This document shows, in pieces, positions 1 to 11,864 of a stretch of DNA of 64,000 nucleotides (its first letter is position 1; the number at the start of each line of letters is the position of its first letter). The stretch covers positions 10,948,001 to 11,012,000 of the forward strand of contig JAPTOF010000010.1 in the NCBI GenBank assembly GCA_028554755.1. The letters run 5' to 3'. Source of the DNA: Cordia subcordata (taxonomy: Eukaryota; Streptophyta; Magnoliopsida; Boraginales; Cordiaceae). The notes below the pieces were generated by a model. It ran no database searches. It was not told the origin of the DNA and saw nothing but the letters and a program-made list of their open reading frames with translations. The position numbers and the translations under genes are program-made.

Positions 1-483
1 CTCTTCCTCTTTATGATCTTTTATTTCAAGCTCATCAGTCATGAGTGATCCAATGAGCTCATTGAGCTCCAAAATATTTAAGTCTTTAGCTTCTTTGATA
101 GCCGTGACTTTGGGTTGCCATGATGATAGCAAGCTTCTTAGCACCTTTCTTACTTTCTCTACATTGGAATAGTCCTTTCCAAGTGCCTTAAAGCCATTAG
201 TAATTTCAACAAATCTAGAAAACATTCGCTCAACATTTTCGTTAGAAAGCATCTTAAACAATTCATATCTATGTACAGGCATAGCAATTCTAGATTATTT
301 TACTTGGCTAGTTCCTCATAAGTTACTTCCAATTGGTCCCAAAGTTCCTTAGCCGATGTGCAACTTATTACCCTTGCAAATTCGGTGGCATTCATAGCAT
401 TGAATAAATAATGTAAAGTTTTTTTATGTAACTCAAATAGTTTAATATTCTCATCATTCCATTCATTTTTGGGTTTGGGTACT
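1..483 (-). pseudogene. Copia gag (UBN2-type) remnant, distal part
   Basis: Minus-strand translation from 483 downward gives NEWNDENIKLFELHKKTLHY, followed by motifs typical of plant Copia gag of the UBN2 family: an ELWDQLEVTYEE stretch, then MFSRFVEITNGFKALGKDYS and VEKVRKVLRSL. Gag would form the virus-like particle packaging the element RNA. An in-frame stop occurs just after EELAK (near 306) and the frame shifts once there, so it is not functional. This piece continues gag from 12025-11865; the two were separated by the Gypsy insertion. Confidence 0.8.
479..483. repeat. Target site duplication GTACT, left copy
   Basis: GTACT immediately precedes the LTR TG. The same five bases follow the 3' LTR at 11860-11864. 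Five bases is the normal integrase stagger for LTR retrotransposons. Confidence 0.95.
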
Positions 484-1457
484 TGATGAGTTGTGATTTG
501 TGTGTTTATATATTACATGTATATACATGTTTTGAGGTGTTTTGAGCTTCATTTAAGGTATTAGTATGGCATTTAGGTCATACTTGTGCATATTAGGGTC
601 TACACGTTCATAGTTGAAGTTAAGACTTAAATGCTACACTAATGTACGTTTGTTGCTTGTTTAAGGTGTGATTTGGGAAGATAATTGGAGCTTAATTGAG
701 GGTGAATGAAGTGTAGAACAAAGCCAAGGGTGTTTTGGACGCAAAGGAATGAAGAAAAGTGCTTTTGAAAGTGGTCGGACGAAAGGAGCGACCGAGGCGT
801 AACTGAGCGCAACGTGAGGCAAATTCGGATCTTGCAACCTAAAAAGGACATGGAAAAATTTTGGATACATTTTAGGGTGCAAAAATATGGCTTAGGAGAT
901 CCCCCACGAGGATACAAAGCCATAGAAAAAAACGGTGCGCGAATCAGAGCTAAAACGAAGAAGATATGGACATTTTACTGTCAATACCAGTTGACCTCCT
1001 GTCAAGGACGATCGACCTAGCGACCGGCTAGGTCGACCGGCCAGATCAGAACCTGGGCCAATTTTGGCCAGATGACTTAGGCCCAAAGCCGGTCAACCGG
1101 CTGGGCCCACGGCTGGGCGCGTTAACAGCTCTATTTAAGCCACTTTTCAGCCCTTTTTGAAGGGGAACAACACCCAAATCAAACACTCATTTTTCTAAAC
1201 CTAAAATCCACCAAAAGCCGCCTTACATACCCTCTTCACACATTTTTCATCAAAAACCAAGCTTGATTGGGAGGATTCAACATTCTTTTGGAATCAAGGC
1301 TATTCAAAAGTTGTGTACAAGATTCGCTAGGATGAAGGGGAAGCTTCCTCACCTCTCTTTCATTCTATTTTCCATTATGTTTGAGTAGGCTTGTATAGGG
1401 TGATTAAACTTATGTAATGGGTTGATGATATACTCTTATGATATGGGATACGATGGC

Positions 1458-1530
<73 letters not shown>

Positions 1531-2476
1531 TTTGATTTGTCTTGGTTAAATGGGTGTTCTTTCATTCATGTCTAAGTGTTTGATAAAATGCCTAGATGAG
1601 TAACATGTATATAAGTTGAAGTTTGTTTGTTATTAAACACATCTAATCCATGTTATAATCATGTCTATGTGTTTATATATGGATGCTATGAAGTGGGTAA
1701 TGCTTTTATTCATGTCTATATGCATATTTGCATGCCTAGTAACAAGCATAGCTTCAATATCACATATTTATGCGCGCTAGCAAGTGAAATCCTGTTGTAG
1801 TGACTTTAGAATGACGAAGCATAATTTAGGGCTAGTCTAGGTCGAGTCTCCTTTGGCTTTAAATCCAGCCAATAGGTTTCAGGATAGATTTAGTCGACCT
1901 TAGCAACACTAGGTCTTGGCTTTAAACCCAGCCAACGGTTTAGGTACTAAGGTAGGTTCATTCTAAGCCACCTAGGAAGTTAGTTAGTCAATCTTGAGGC
2001 CCTAGGTCATAAGGACCACGCCGTAGCTCTAGGAGGTGCCACCTAGGGACGGACCCGCACCGAGTCCTAGGGGGAAATCAGGACATTAACTAGTAACCTA
2101 GTTAAGAGCACTTATAACAGTTAGCCATCATCCCTTAATCCCATAGCATTTGAGTATAGAGTTACCCATTCATAAGTCAAAGTCACCCTAATTCCTTTTC
2201 AATTGTTAGTTTCCTCTTAATTAACTTGCGTCTCCATTTGTTTCTATTCATAGTTTAGTTTTATTTCATTTACATAGAGCTCTCGACAATCCAAAACCCT
2301 TAAAAAATACACATAGTTTAGATCTTCCTTTTTAACTCTTTTTAGAACACCAAGCATAGAATTCATTCACATTATTCAAGCCTCCCTGTGGTTCGACACC
2401 TGCACTCGTACACACTATATTGCACGATCCGTACGCTTGCGGGTCTTTTAAAGCTTGCACTCGAAAGTAGACATCA
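484..2476 (+). repeat. 5' LTR of the Athila-like element
   Basis: Begins TGATGAGTTGTGATTTG and ends GTAGACATCA; 1,993 bp. It aligns along its whole length with 9873-11859. It contains a GTCGACCGG-rich segment (about 1005-1120) and a (TA)n(TG)n microsatellite (about 1461-1530). Relative to the 3' LTR it has about 11 extra bases near 1108-1118 (GCCCACGGCTG) and an extra TTACATA-type stretch near 1222-1230. Short open frames in it are not genes. Confidence 0.95.
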
Positions 2477-2482
2477 AGTTTT

Positions 2483-2500
2483 TGGTGCCGTTGCCGGGGA
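2483..2500 (+). other. Primer binding site, tRNA-Asp type
   Basis: TGGTGCCGTTGCCGGGGA lies six bases after the LTR end. Plant tRNA-Asp(GTC) ends with the complement of TGGCGCCGTTGCCGGGGA, so only one base differs (C to T, still a wobble pair). This is where minus-strand DNA synthesis would start. Confidence 0.88.
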
Positions 2501-2748
2501 GGCACGGTGATTTGCATTCTGTGCTTGTGTGTTTTGATAGTTGTTTTTCTTGCTTTTTCTTTATAGTTTGTTTAGTTTTTACTTATTTCGTTTACTACTC
2601 ATATTATCTTGTTTTAGTTCTCTTTGTTAGTTTAATTCAGCTTTTGACTTTACTTTTTTTTAGTAGACTTTTTAGGATTGTGGATTATTTGCTGTAGTCT
2701 AGGAATATTGAAGTTTTTGGGGGTTGAAGTGGCCGGAGTTAGGATAGT

Positions 2749-4657
2749 TTGTGCATGCGTGGTAGGAGATCCCTTAGGAATCCCCTAGTTCCTCTTAATC
2801 CCGAACCTGAAAGAATCACTAGACGTTTCAAGAATTTAGGAGATCTTCCTGAGGAGATGACCGATCCTAATCATCCTCATAATCCACCCAATCCCCCAAT
2901 GAATCCCATTCCACCTCATGAGCACATTGGGCATCAAGCCCAAGCTCATTTTAGACAGGAACCCCGTAGACCAGATCCACCCATAGATGAGGAACCCACG
3001 CTTAGGCAATTCTTTCTCCCCGAAACCTTTGAGCCCAATTCGGCTATTCAAATTCCAGGTTAGGGGGGGCGAGCTTCGAGATTAAGCCTAATATGTTGGC
3101 TATGCTTCCCTCCTTCTATGGGAGAAGCAATGAGAGTCCTCTTGATCATATTACTGATTTTGTTGAAATGAGTTCCACTCTGCATGTCCCCAATGTCTCC
3201 CAAGAGGTCATACGTTTAAGATTGTTTCCTTTCTCTCTTAAGGACAAAGCTAGGACTTGGCTGCACTCCTTACCTAATGGGTGCATTATTACATGGGCTA
3301 AACTTCAAGCTAAGTTCTTCCAAAAATTTTATCCCATGGCCAAGACAGCCGACCTTAGGACTGCCATCATGAATTTCTCACAACATGACTTAGAATCTTT
3401 TCATGAGGCTTGGGAGAGGTTCAAAGATCTTCTTAGACAATGTCCACACCATGGGTACGGCAATCATGACCTAATGCAATACTTCTTTCGAGGTTTAAAT
3501 GAACAAAATAGGATGATGGTCAATGCCGCTTCTAGTGGTGGCTTTTATCTTTTAAGACCTACTGAGGCATGGGAGAAAATAGAAATGATGGCTGAGAATT
3601 CATTTTAGAATTTTGCAATGGAAAGGTCTAGTCGAGGGGGTAACAAGAGAAGTGTTAATGAGGTTGGAATTTCTTCAGACTTACCTTCTAAGGTCGAGGC
3701 ATTAACAAATAAGCTAGATCAATTCATTTCTTTGTCCATTTCATCCCAGGGTCATAGAACTAGTTTTTTAGGTTCTCCCTCCGTCCCTGTAGTTGTTGAA
3801 GTTTGTGCATTGTGCTCCAAGTCATCTCATGATACTATGGCTTGCCCTTTAGTGTTCCAATTTCCTGAATTCATGAAAGAGCAAGTATGTGCCACACAAG
3901 GTTATTCTCGTGAGTATAATCCATACTCGAACACATGCAATCCAGGTTAGAGGGACAACCCAAAATTTTCTTAGAGACAAGGACAGCATGAGTCTAGTTC
4001 ACATTCTCAAGTTCCACCTCAGCAGTGACCCCGTCCTTAATATCCCCCAGGTTTCTATCATCTGAATCAACCCCGTCTTACTAGTGTTCCTCAACCTCAG
4101 GCTTTACCTGCTCCCTCTAGTAGCCAATCTCCTAGCAATGACACGATGAAGATAATGCAGTTTATTTAGAATCAAGAATGTGCATTAGCTAGCCAAAGAA
4201 TGTGAATTGGCGTAAAATAAGCAAAGAAATGGCGAGGTTTGAGGCACAGTTAGGACAGATTGCTAGTCAATTAAGCGCTAGAGACCCCGGGAAATTGCCT
4301 TCCCAGCCGGAGGTAAACCCTAGAGTCCAATCCTGTTCCTCCACCGATACCACTTATCCCTCTCAGGCCCAAGCTAAGGCCGTCACTACTCTTAGAAGTG
4401 GTCGGGTAGTGGATAATAGGGTAGGAGTTGGCTCTGCAGTGCCTGCACCTAGTGGTTCTTCCGAGCCTAGAGCACAGCATGGTAACCTTGTTGAGGGAAA
4501 TTCTAGAGAGAGTCCTGTTGAGAGAAATGAGACCATTAGAGATCAGGGAGAGATTAGTACTTCCCGACCAGATAGGGAGGGAAAAGAGCCCATGGATGAC
4601 TCCTATGCATCTATAGATATAGAGCCTAGAGTTCCTTTTCCATCCGCTTTAAAGTGA
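2749..4657 (+). pseudogene. gag of the Athila-like element (broken)
   Basis: Three reading-frame pieces make up a Gypsy gag. 2749-3063 gives the basic, proline-rich N-terminus (RNPLVPLNPEPERITRR). 3093-3950 gives the retrotransposon gag capsid domain (LPSFYGRSNESPLDHITDF, then RLRLFPFSLKDKARTWLHSL) and a CCHC zinc knuckle at 3804-3845 (CALCSKSSHDTMAC). 4202-4657 gives the C-terminal linker. Damage: a frameshift at a seven-G run near 3063-3069, a TAG at 3606-3608, a stop near 3948, a frame change before 4202, and a TGA at 4655-4657 that looks like a Trp codon converted to stop. Gag would package RNA in the cytoplasm; this copy cannot. Confidence 0.88.
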
Positions 4658-7273
4658 CCTACACCTAGTGAGGATTCTAGGTTCTGCAAGATTTTAGAGC
4701 ATCTCAAAGATCTTAAGGTCAATCTTCCTTTGATAGATGCAATCACTTCCATCCCATCTTACTCTAAGTTCTTCAAGGATATTTGCACAAGGAAACGTAA
4801 GGCATCTCAAATTCCTAAGAAGGTGAGGCTTACGGAGAAGGTAAGTAGTATTTATATTTCGGGCCTTCCGCCCAAGATGAGTGATCCCGAAGCCTTCACC
4901 ATTCCTTGTAGGATCCGTGAGACACAAATTAATCACGCCCTATTAGACTTAGGATCTAGTGTGAATCTTATTCCCTACTCTGTCTATCAGCAACTAGGTC
5001 TAGATGAGTTATCTCCCACGTATGTTACTCTTCAGCTAGCTGATAGGTCTGAGCGTAGACCTAAGGGTGTAATAGAGGACGTTATGGTTCAGGTATGTGA
5101 GTTTGTGTACCCTGTCGACTTCATAGTGTTAGTTATGGATTCGGGACACGACTCTAGACACTCTACACCCATTCTTCTAGGTTGCCCCTTCCTTGCCACC
5201 GCAGATGCTATTATCCATTGCAAGTCAGGGGTATTAGAGATGAAATTTGGGAATTTGAAGTCCACTATGAAGGTTGCAGAGGCGGTGAATAAGGCTAGTA
5301 TAGGAGATGAGGATGGAGAAGAGTGTTTTAAAGTGGATGCGATTGATTCTTGCATTGAGGATTTCATAGAAAAGACCATGACCAATGGAGATGATTTAAG
5401 GAAATTTGAGGAATTGATATCAAATTTTGATTTGGAGACCTTAGAGAAGAAATGTGTAGCTTCTACTTCCTTGGTTGAGAGCAATTTGATTAATAAGTCA
5501 TTCGAGGTTAATTCTTCTACTCCCATTTCTAGTGATGAACGCATTGATGATGCTGAGGTTAAGTCCCCCTTGATTGAGCCTAGCCCTTCTTTAGAGCTCA
5601 AACCCTTTCCGGATCATTTGAAGTATACATTCCTAGGCTCTAGTGAGACCCTTCTGGTCATCATAGCTTCCGATCTTTCTAGTGAGTATGAGAAGCGTCT
5701 CTTAGAGGTCCTTAGGAAACACAGGAAGCCTATAGGGTGGAAAATTGATGATTTGCGAGGCATAGACCCTTCTGTTTGTATGCATCGTATTCACCTTGAG
5801 GATGGAGCCATTCCTTCTAGGGAAATGCAAAGAAGGTTAAACCCACACATGAGCGAAGTAGTTAAGAAAGAGATCATTAAGCTTTTAGATGCAGGCATTA
5901 TTTATCCAATCTCCGACAGTGAGTGGGTTAGCCCGGTCCAAGTAGTCCCTAAGAAGTCCGGGATCACAGTTGTGGAAAATGAGAAAGGAGAGCTTATCCC
6001 TACATGTACTCCCACGGGATGGAGAGTTTGTATTGACTATAGGAAGCTCAACTCCAAAACTAGGAAGGATCATTTCCCATTGCCTTTTCTAGACCAGATC
6101 TTAGATAGAGTAGCTGGGCATAGCTACTATTGTTTTCTAGATGGCTATTCGGGATATAACCAGATCCTTGTGTTTCCCGAGGACCAGGAGAAGACCACCT
6201 TTACTTGCCCCTATGGTACTTTTGCTTATAGGAGAATGCCCTTCGGTCTTTGTAATGCCCCAGCGACTTTTCAGAGATGTATGATGGCCATTTTTAGTGA
6301 TATGATTGAGAGACATTTAGAGATTTTCATGGATGATTTCTCAGTCTTTGGAGATAGCTTTGATGAGTGCTTGAGTCATCTCTCTCTAGTCTTAGACCGA
6401 TGTGTGGAGAAGAATTTAGTGTTAAGTTGGGAAAAATCCCATTTCATGGTGCAACGAGAGATAGTGCTGGGTCATGTTGTCTCATCTAAAGGAATTCAAG
6501 TCGACCCAGCTAAGGTTAAATTAATTGAAAAGTTGCTTGTCCCTAAGTGTGTTAAGGATGTTAGATCTTTCCTGGGACATGCAGGATTTTATCGAAAATT
6601 CATTAAGGATTTTAGTCACATTGCACGCCCTTTGTCTAGGCTCCTAGCACAAGATGTTCCTTTTGACTTTGACGATGAATGTGTTAGAGCTTTCAATAGG
6701 CTTAAATCCTTATTATCTACATCCCTGATTATCCAACCACCTAACTACAGTTTCCCATTTGAGGTTATGAGTGATGCATCCGACTATGCGGTAGGAGCTG
6801 TTTTAGGACAAAGAAAGGATAAGTTGCCCCATGTTATATACTATGCTAGCAAGACTCTCGATGAAGCACAAAAGAATTATACCATTACGGAAAAAGAGCT
6901 TCTAGCGATAGTCTTCTCTCTTGACAAGTTTAGGTCATACATCCTAGGATCCAAAGTAATTGTCTACACCGATCATGCGGCACTGAAATATTTGTTATCT
7001 AAGAAAGAATCTATGCCCCGCTTGATTAGGTGGTTGCTCTTGCTTCAAGAGTTTGATATAGAAATTTGGGATAAGAAGGGTAGAGAAAACTTAGTTGCAG
7101 ATCATCTTTCTCGTCTTGTTAACGAATCTTCTAGTGATCCAGCCCCTTTTCATGATTCATTCCCTGATGAGCAATTATTTGCTGTCTCCCATCACACACC
7201 TTGGTTCGCTCATATCACAATTATCTTGCCAGCATGCTTTCCCTTCCCATTGGGAGAAAAAAGAAAAAGATAG
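4658..7273 (+). pseudogene. pol of the Athila-like element: protease, RT, RNase H
   Basis: The longest open frame of the element, 847 codons from the ATG at 4730, though the original frame ran through from gag before the TGA at 4655. Aspartic protease: DLGSS at residues 73-77. Reverse transcriptase about residues 395-560: WRVCIDYRKLN at 431, FLDGYSGYNQI at 469, and the catalytic FMDD at 533-536. RNase H about 675-780: SDAS at 681, TEKELLA at 720 and YTDH at 746 supply the acidic residues. The frame ends in a basic tail after CFPFPLGEKRKR because of a frameshift around 7225-7240, which separates integrase. RT and RNase H catalytic residues look intact, so decay is recent. Confidence 0.92.
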
Positions 7274-8493
7274 GTTCCTAGCACAAGTTAGGCATTTCCT
7301 TTGGGATGATCCCTATCTTTTTAAAGTGTGTGCGGATCAAATGATTCGCTGGTGTGTGCCTGAGGAGGAGTTTGAGAGCGTGTTAAGCATGTGTCATGAT
7401 GAGGGGTGTGGGGGTCATTTTAGTGGGAAGAAGACTGCTGCGAAGGTCTTGCAAAGTGGATTATTTTGGCCTACTCTCTTTTAGGGATGCCCAGGAATAT
7501 TGCAAGAAGTGTTTTAGATGTCAACAATCCGGGTCTATCTCTAGGAGAAACATGATGCCTTTATCCCCTATTCTTTCTTGTGAGTTGTTCGATGTTTGGG
7601 GTATAGACTTCATGGGTCCATTTCCACCTTCCTTTGGGTGTCAGTACATTTTAGTGGCCGTTGATTATGTGTCCAAATGGGTTGAGGCTATTCCTACACG
7701 CACTAATGACCATAGGGTAGTGGTTAAGTTTATTAAAGAGAACATTTTCTTTAGATTTGGAGTCCCTAGGGTCTTAATTAGTGATGGGGGTTTGCATTTT
7801 CGCCATAGGACTTTAAAGGCCTTGTTGAGGAAATATTCAGTCACCCATAAAGTAGCTACTCCTTATCACCCGCAGACTAGTGGACAAGTAGAGGTGTCCA
7901 ATAGAGAGATCAAACACATTTTTGAGAAAACGGTTAGGCCCGATAGAAAGGATTGGTCTATTAGGCTAAATGATGCTTTGTGGGCCTACCGTACCGCCTT
8001 TAAGACTCCTATTGGGATGTCTCCGTATAGATTGGTATTTGGTAAAGCTTGTCACTTGCCGGTTGAATTGGAGCATAGAGCGTATTGGGCAATCAAAGCC
8101 CTAAATTTTGACTTGGCAAGAGCGGGTAAGAAAAGGAGGCTAGACCTAGCAGAACTGGAAGAGCTTAGATTTGAGGCATATGAGAACGCTAAACTTTATA
8201 AGGATAGGATGAAGAGAATCCATGATAAACACGTTATTAAGAAATCATTCTCTCCTCTTGATAAAGTTTGGTTGTTTAACTCACGACTGAAGCTTTTTCC
8301 AGGTAAGCTTAAGACAAGATGGGATGGTCCATATGAGGTAATGATTGCCTATCCTTCAGGAGCAGTCAAGATTAAAGACTTGAAGGATGGCCAAGAGTTG
8401 ACGGTAAATGGGCAACGCCTGAAGCACGCTTATGATCCGAGCATGGCTCATGTGGAAGTTTTAAAGCTTCAGGACCCCTCTTATGGAAGTTGA
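7227..8493 (+). pseudogene. pol of the Athila-like element: integrase
   Basis: Integrase continues from RT-RNase H through two frame changes, near 7230 and near 7485. The first piece (to 7484) carries the two histidines of the zinc-binding domain ([13 protein letters not shown]). The second, ending at 8493, carries the cysteines (CKKCFRC) and the DDE core: Asp in WGIDFMGPF, Asp in LISDGGLHF, and Glu in [12 protein letters not shown], with exactly 35 residues between the second Asp and the Glu. A C-terminal domain follows ([20 protein letters not shown]). The enzyme would insert element cDNA into the genome. All catalytic residues are present, but the frame breaks make this copy defective. Confidence 0.92.
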
Positions 8494-9834
8494 AGATGAG
8501 CTAGTATTTGCCTGGCTGACGGCTTGGTGGTTAGTGCTACTAGGAGGCAACCTAGATTCAATTTTGTAGTTTTGCATTTGTTTTACTTTTGTTTCTTTTT
8601 ATTTCTTTATCTTTCTTGCACCCAACTCAAAGCGTTGAATCCCCATCCTTTGTCCCGTAAGATACACCACTACTTATTATTGCACATGCCAATGCAAGTG
8701 TGCATAGGCAATGCTATTAATCGTGTTTTCTTTGTGAGCATCTATGAATTGTGAGTCACAGGTTAGTAGTATCGTGATTTGACGTTGGCATGGACAGCTT
8801 TGAAGAAACTGCAAGGTTGTATCTATCCTTTCTCCACTTATTCCCCCTATTTGCACCCTATCCCTACCACCCTTACTTGTTTTTGTAATGATGACTTGCT
8901 TGTTTTTGTTGTGCTTTGCTCTATTTGCTTGAGGACAAGCAAAGTTTAGGTTTGGGGGTGTGGGAGTTTGGTTTTCTTGTTATATCTTGCTTAGGGTAGA
9001 TTGCATCATGCATAAAAATGGTGAAAATTTTTCAATTTTGATGCATATAGAGTCATTTATTTCTTTGTTGATCATTGTGTTGGCTTTTGTGATTGACTCT
9101 ATTGATTTATGAAGATGAGAGGCATTGTGGGGGAATAAATAGAGTGGTTTGAAAACTAAGTCTTGGAGGGGATGCCCTTAAAAGTTGTGGGGAGTGAGAA
9201 CCTTAAAAGAATAAACCTTGTAGCCACCCCATAGCTTGGTAGGAAAAAGTGTTGAAAAATGGTTATTGATGTGATTGCCCCTTCCGTGATTGGTTCTTGT
9301 TGATATGCCTAAGCCTTTCTTTTTCTTTCGTTTTGAGAATACAATACAAAGCATATGAAAAAAAGAGAAAGAGAAAAAAAGAGAGGCAAAAAGGTGCAAA
9401 AATCTATGAATGAAGAAAAGCTAAAGGCACCTAAAAGTTAGTGAATAAGTGCATAAGTGACACAATGTCAACTTAGCACAAGTTATCATCTTTGTAGACA
9501 CGTCAATAAGGCTTTTTAAGCCATTGTGTTTGTATATTCTCTCTTGTTATCTTTGAGGCTTGGTGTATGTTAGGAAGGCCATGTCAATTGAGGGAGCACG
9601 AAATATCAATATCCCGAGTGCGTGAGTTAGAATCCTAGGCTTGTGGTGGATTGGCTACTTGGGAAATTCCTATGAGGAATGAGACCCCTTATGAGTAGAG
9701 GGAAGATCCAAAGAGGCTTAGGGATCTCTTCACAATAGGAATGCCCTTTCATGTTTCTGAAACTAATACTAATAGCGAGTCAGTCCTTTAGGCAATCTAG
9801 TGTATCAGCTTTAGAGATAAAATTTAAGATTGGG
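8494..9834 (+). other. Non-coding 3' internal region of the Athila-like element
   Basis: About 1.35 kb between the integrase stop and the terminal hairpin/polypurine tract. Athila-group elements often carry an env-like ORF here. None is visible: the open frames are short and lack a membrane segment and signal in a sensible place. The stretch contains an extra copy of the hairpin plus polypurine motif at 8927-8961. Confidence 0.7.
8927..8961 (+). repeat. Internal extra copy of hairpin plus polypurine-like tract
   Basis: GCTTGAGGACAAGC (5-bp stem, AGGA loop) followed by AAAGTTTAGGTTTGGGGGTG. It is almost the same as the motif directly before the 3' LTR at 9835-9872, but here it is followed by non-LTR sequence. 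Confidence 0.75.
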
Positions 9835-9872
9835 CTTGCTTGAGGACAAGCAAGGAGAAGGTTTGGGGGTGT
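9835..9872 (+). other. Terminal hairpin and polypurine tract of the Athila-like element
   Basis: CTTGCTTG-AGGA-CAAGCAAG forms a perfect 8-bp stem with a 4-base loop (9835-9854), followed by GAGAAGGTTTGGGGGTGT immediately before the LTR TG at 9873. The purine-rich run is where plus-strand synthesis would be primed. Confidence 0.8.
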
Positions 9873-10825
9873 TGATGAGTTGTGATTTGTGTGCGTATAT
9901 ATTGCATGTACATACTTGTTTTGAGATGTTTTGAGCTTCATTTAAGGTATTAGTATAGCATTTAGGTCATACTTGTGCATATTAGGGTCTACACGTTCAT
10001 AGTTGAAGTTAAGACTTAAATGCTACACTAATGTACGTTTGTTGCTTGTTTAAGGTGTGATTTGGGAAGATAATTAGAGCTTAATTGAGGGTGAATGAAG
10101 TTTAGAACAAAGCCAAGGGTGTTTTGGACGCAAAGGAATGAAGAAAAGTGCTTTTGAAAGTGGTCGGACGAAAGGAGCGACCGAGGTGTAACTGAGCGCA
10201 ACGTGAGGCAAATTCGGATCTTGCAACCTAAAAAGGACATGGAAAAATTTTGGATACATTTTAGGGTGCAAAAATATGGCTTAAGAGATCCCCCACGACG
10301 ATACAAAGCCATAGAAAAAAACGGTGCGCGAATCAGAGCTAAAACGAAGAAGATATGGACATTTTACTGTCAATACCAGTTGACCTCCTGTCAAGGACGG
10401 TCGACCTAGCGATCGGCTAGGTCGACCGGCCAGATCAGAACTTGGGCCAATTTTGGCCGGACGACTTAGGCCCAAAGCTGGTCGACCGGTTGGGCGCGTT
10501 AACAGCTCTATTTAAGCCACTTTTCAGCCCTTTTTGAAGGGGAACAACACCCAAATCAAACACCCATTTTTCTAAACCTAAAATCCACCAAAAGCCACCC
10601 TCTTCACACATTTTTCATCAAAAACCAAGCTTGATTGGGAGGATTCAACATTCTTTTGGAATCAAGGCTATTCAAAAGTTGTGTACAAGATTCGCTAGGA
10701 TGAAGGGGAAGCTTCCTTACCTCTCTTTCATTCTATTTTCCATTATGTTTGAGTAGGCTTGTATAGGGTGATTAAACTTATGTAATGGGTTGATGATATA
10801 CTCTTATGATATGGGATACGATGGC

Positions 10826-10910
<85 letters not shown>

Positions 10911-11859
10911 TTTGATTTGTCTTGGTTAAATGGGTGTTCTTTCATTCATGTCTAAGTGTTTGATAAAATGCCTAGATGAGTAACATGTATATAAGTTGAA
11001 GTTTGTTTGTTATTAAACACATCTAATCCATGTTATAATCATGTCTATGTGTTTATATATGGATGCTATGAAGTGGGTAATGCTTTTATTCATGTCTATA
11101 TGCATATTTGCATGCCTAGTAACAAGCATAGCTTCAATATCACATATTTATACGTGCGCTAGCAAGTGAAATCCTATTGTAGTGACTTTAGAATGACGAA
11201 GCATAATTTAGGGCTAGTCTAGGTCGAGTCTCCTTTGGCTTTAAATCCAGCCAATAGGTTTCAGGATAGATTTAGTCGACCTTAGCAACACTAGGTCTTG
11301 GCTTTAAACCCAGCCAACGGTTTAGGTACTAAGGTAGGTTCATTCTAAGCCACTTAGGAAATTAGTTAGTCAATCTTGAGGCCCTAGGTCATAAGGACCA
11401 CGTTGTAGCTCTAGGAGGCGTCGCCTAGGGACGGACCCGCACCGAGTCCTAGGGGGAAATCAAGACATTAACTAGCAACCTAGTTAAGAGCACTTATAAC
11501 AGTTAGCCATCATCCCTTAATCCCATAGCATTTGAGTATAGAGTTACCCATTCATAAGTCAAAGTCACCCTAATTCCTTTTCAATTGTTAGTTTCCTCTT
11601 AATTAACTTGCGTCTCCATTTGTTTCTATTCATAGTTTAGTTTTATTTCATTTACATAGAGCTCCCGACAATCCAAAACCCTTAAAAAAATACACATAGT
11701 TTAGATCTTCCTTTTTAACTCTTTTTAGAACACCAAGCATAGAATTCATTCACATTATTCAAGTCTCCCTGTGGTTCGACACCTGCACTCGTACACACTA
11801 TATTGCACGATCCGTACGCTTGCGGGTCTTTTAAAGCTTGCACTCGAAAGTAGACATCA
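9873..11859 (+). repeat. 3' LTR of the Athila-like element
   Basis: 1,987 bp, TGATGAG...GACATCA, nearly identical to 484-2476. The TA microsatellite (about 10828-10893) is longer and the TG part (to about 10910) shorter than in the 5' LTR. Followed by the right GTACT at 11860-11864. Confidence 0.95.
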
Positions 11860-11864
11860 GTACT

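Larger units (their letters stand above)
484..11859 (+). mobile_element. Complete Ty3/Gypsy retrotransposon, Athila-like
   Basis: An 11,376-bp element bounded by TG...CA LTRs and flanked by the 5-bp target duplication GTACT (479-483 and 11860-11864). Order is LTR, primer site complementary to tRNA-Asp, gag, protease, reverse transcriptase, RNase H, integrase, about 1.4 kb of non-coding sequence, polypurine tract, LTR. The order RT-RNaseH-IN marks it as Ty3/Gypsy. The 2 kb LTRs, the tRNA-Asp primer site and the RNPLVPLNPEPERITRR gag start point to the Athila/Tat group. LTRs are nearly identical apart from microsatellite and small indels, so insertion is fairly recent, yet gag-pol carries several frameshifts and stops. 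No env-like ORF survives. Confidence 0.93.

Noticed and set aside
639..1086. Overlapping open frames in the Athila-like LTR (repeated at 10028-10475)
   Set aside because: They occur in both LTR copies, on both strands, with no domain; they are chance frames within repeat sequence.
8494..9834. Env-like gene of the Athila-like element
   Set aside because: Expected position, but no long frame, signal peptide or membrane segment pattern was found.
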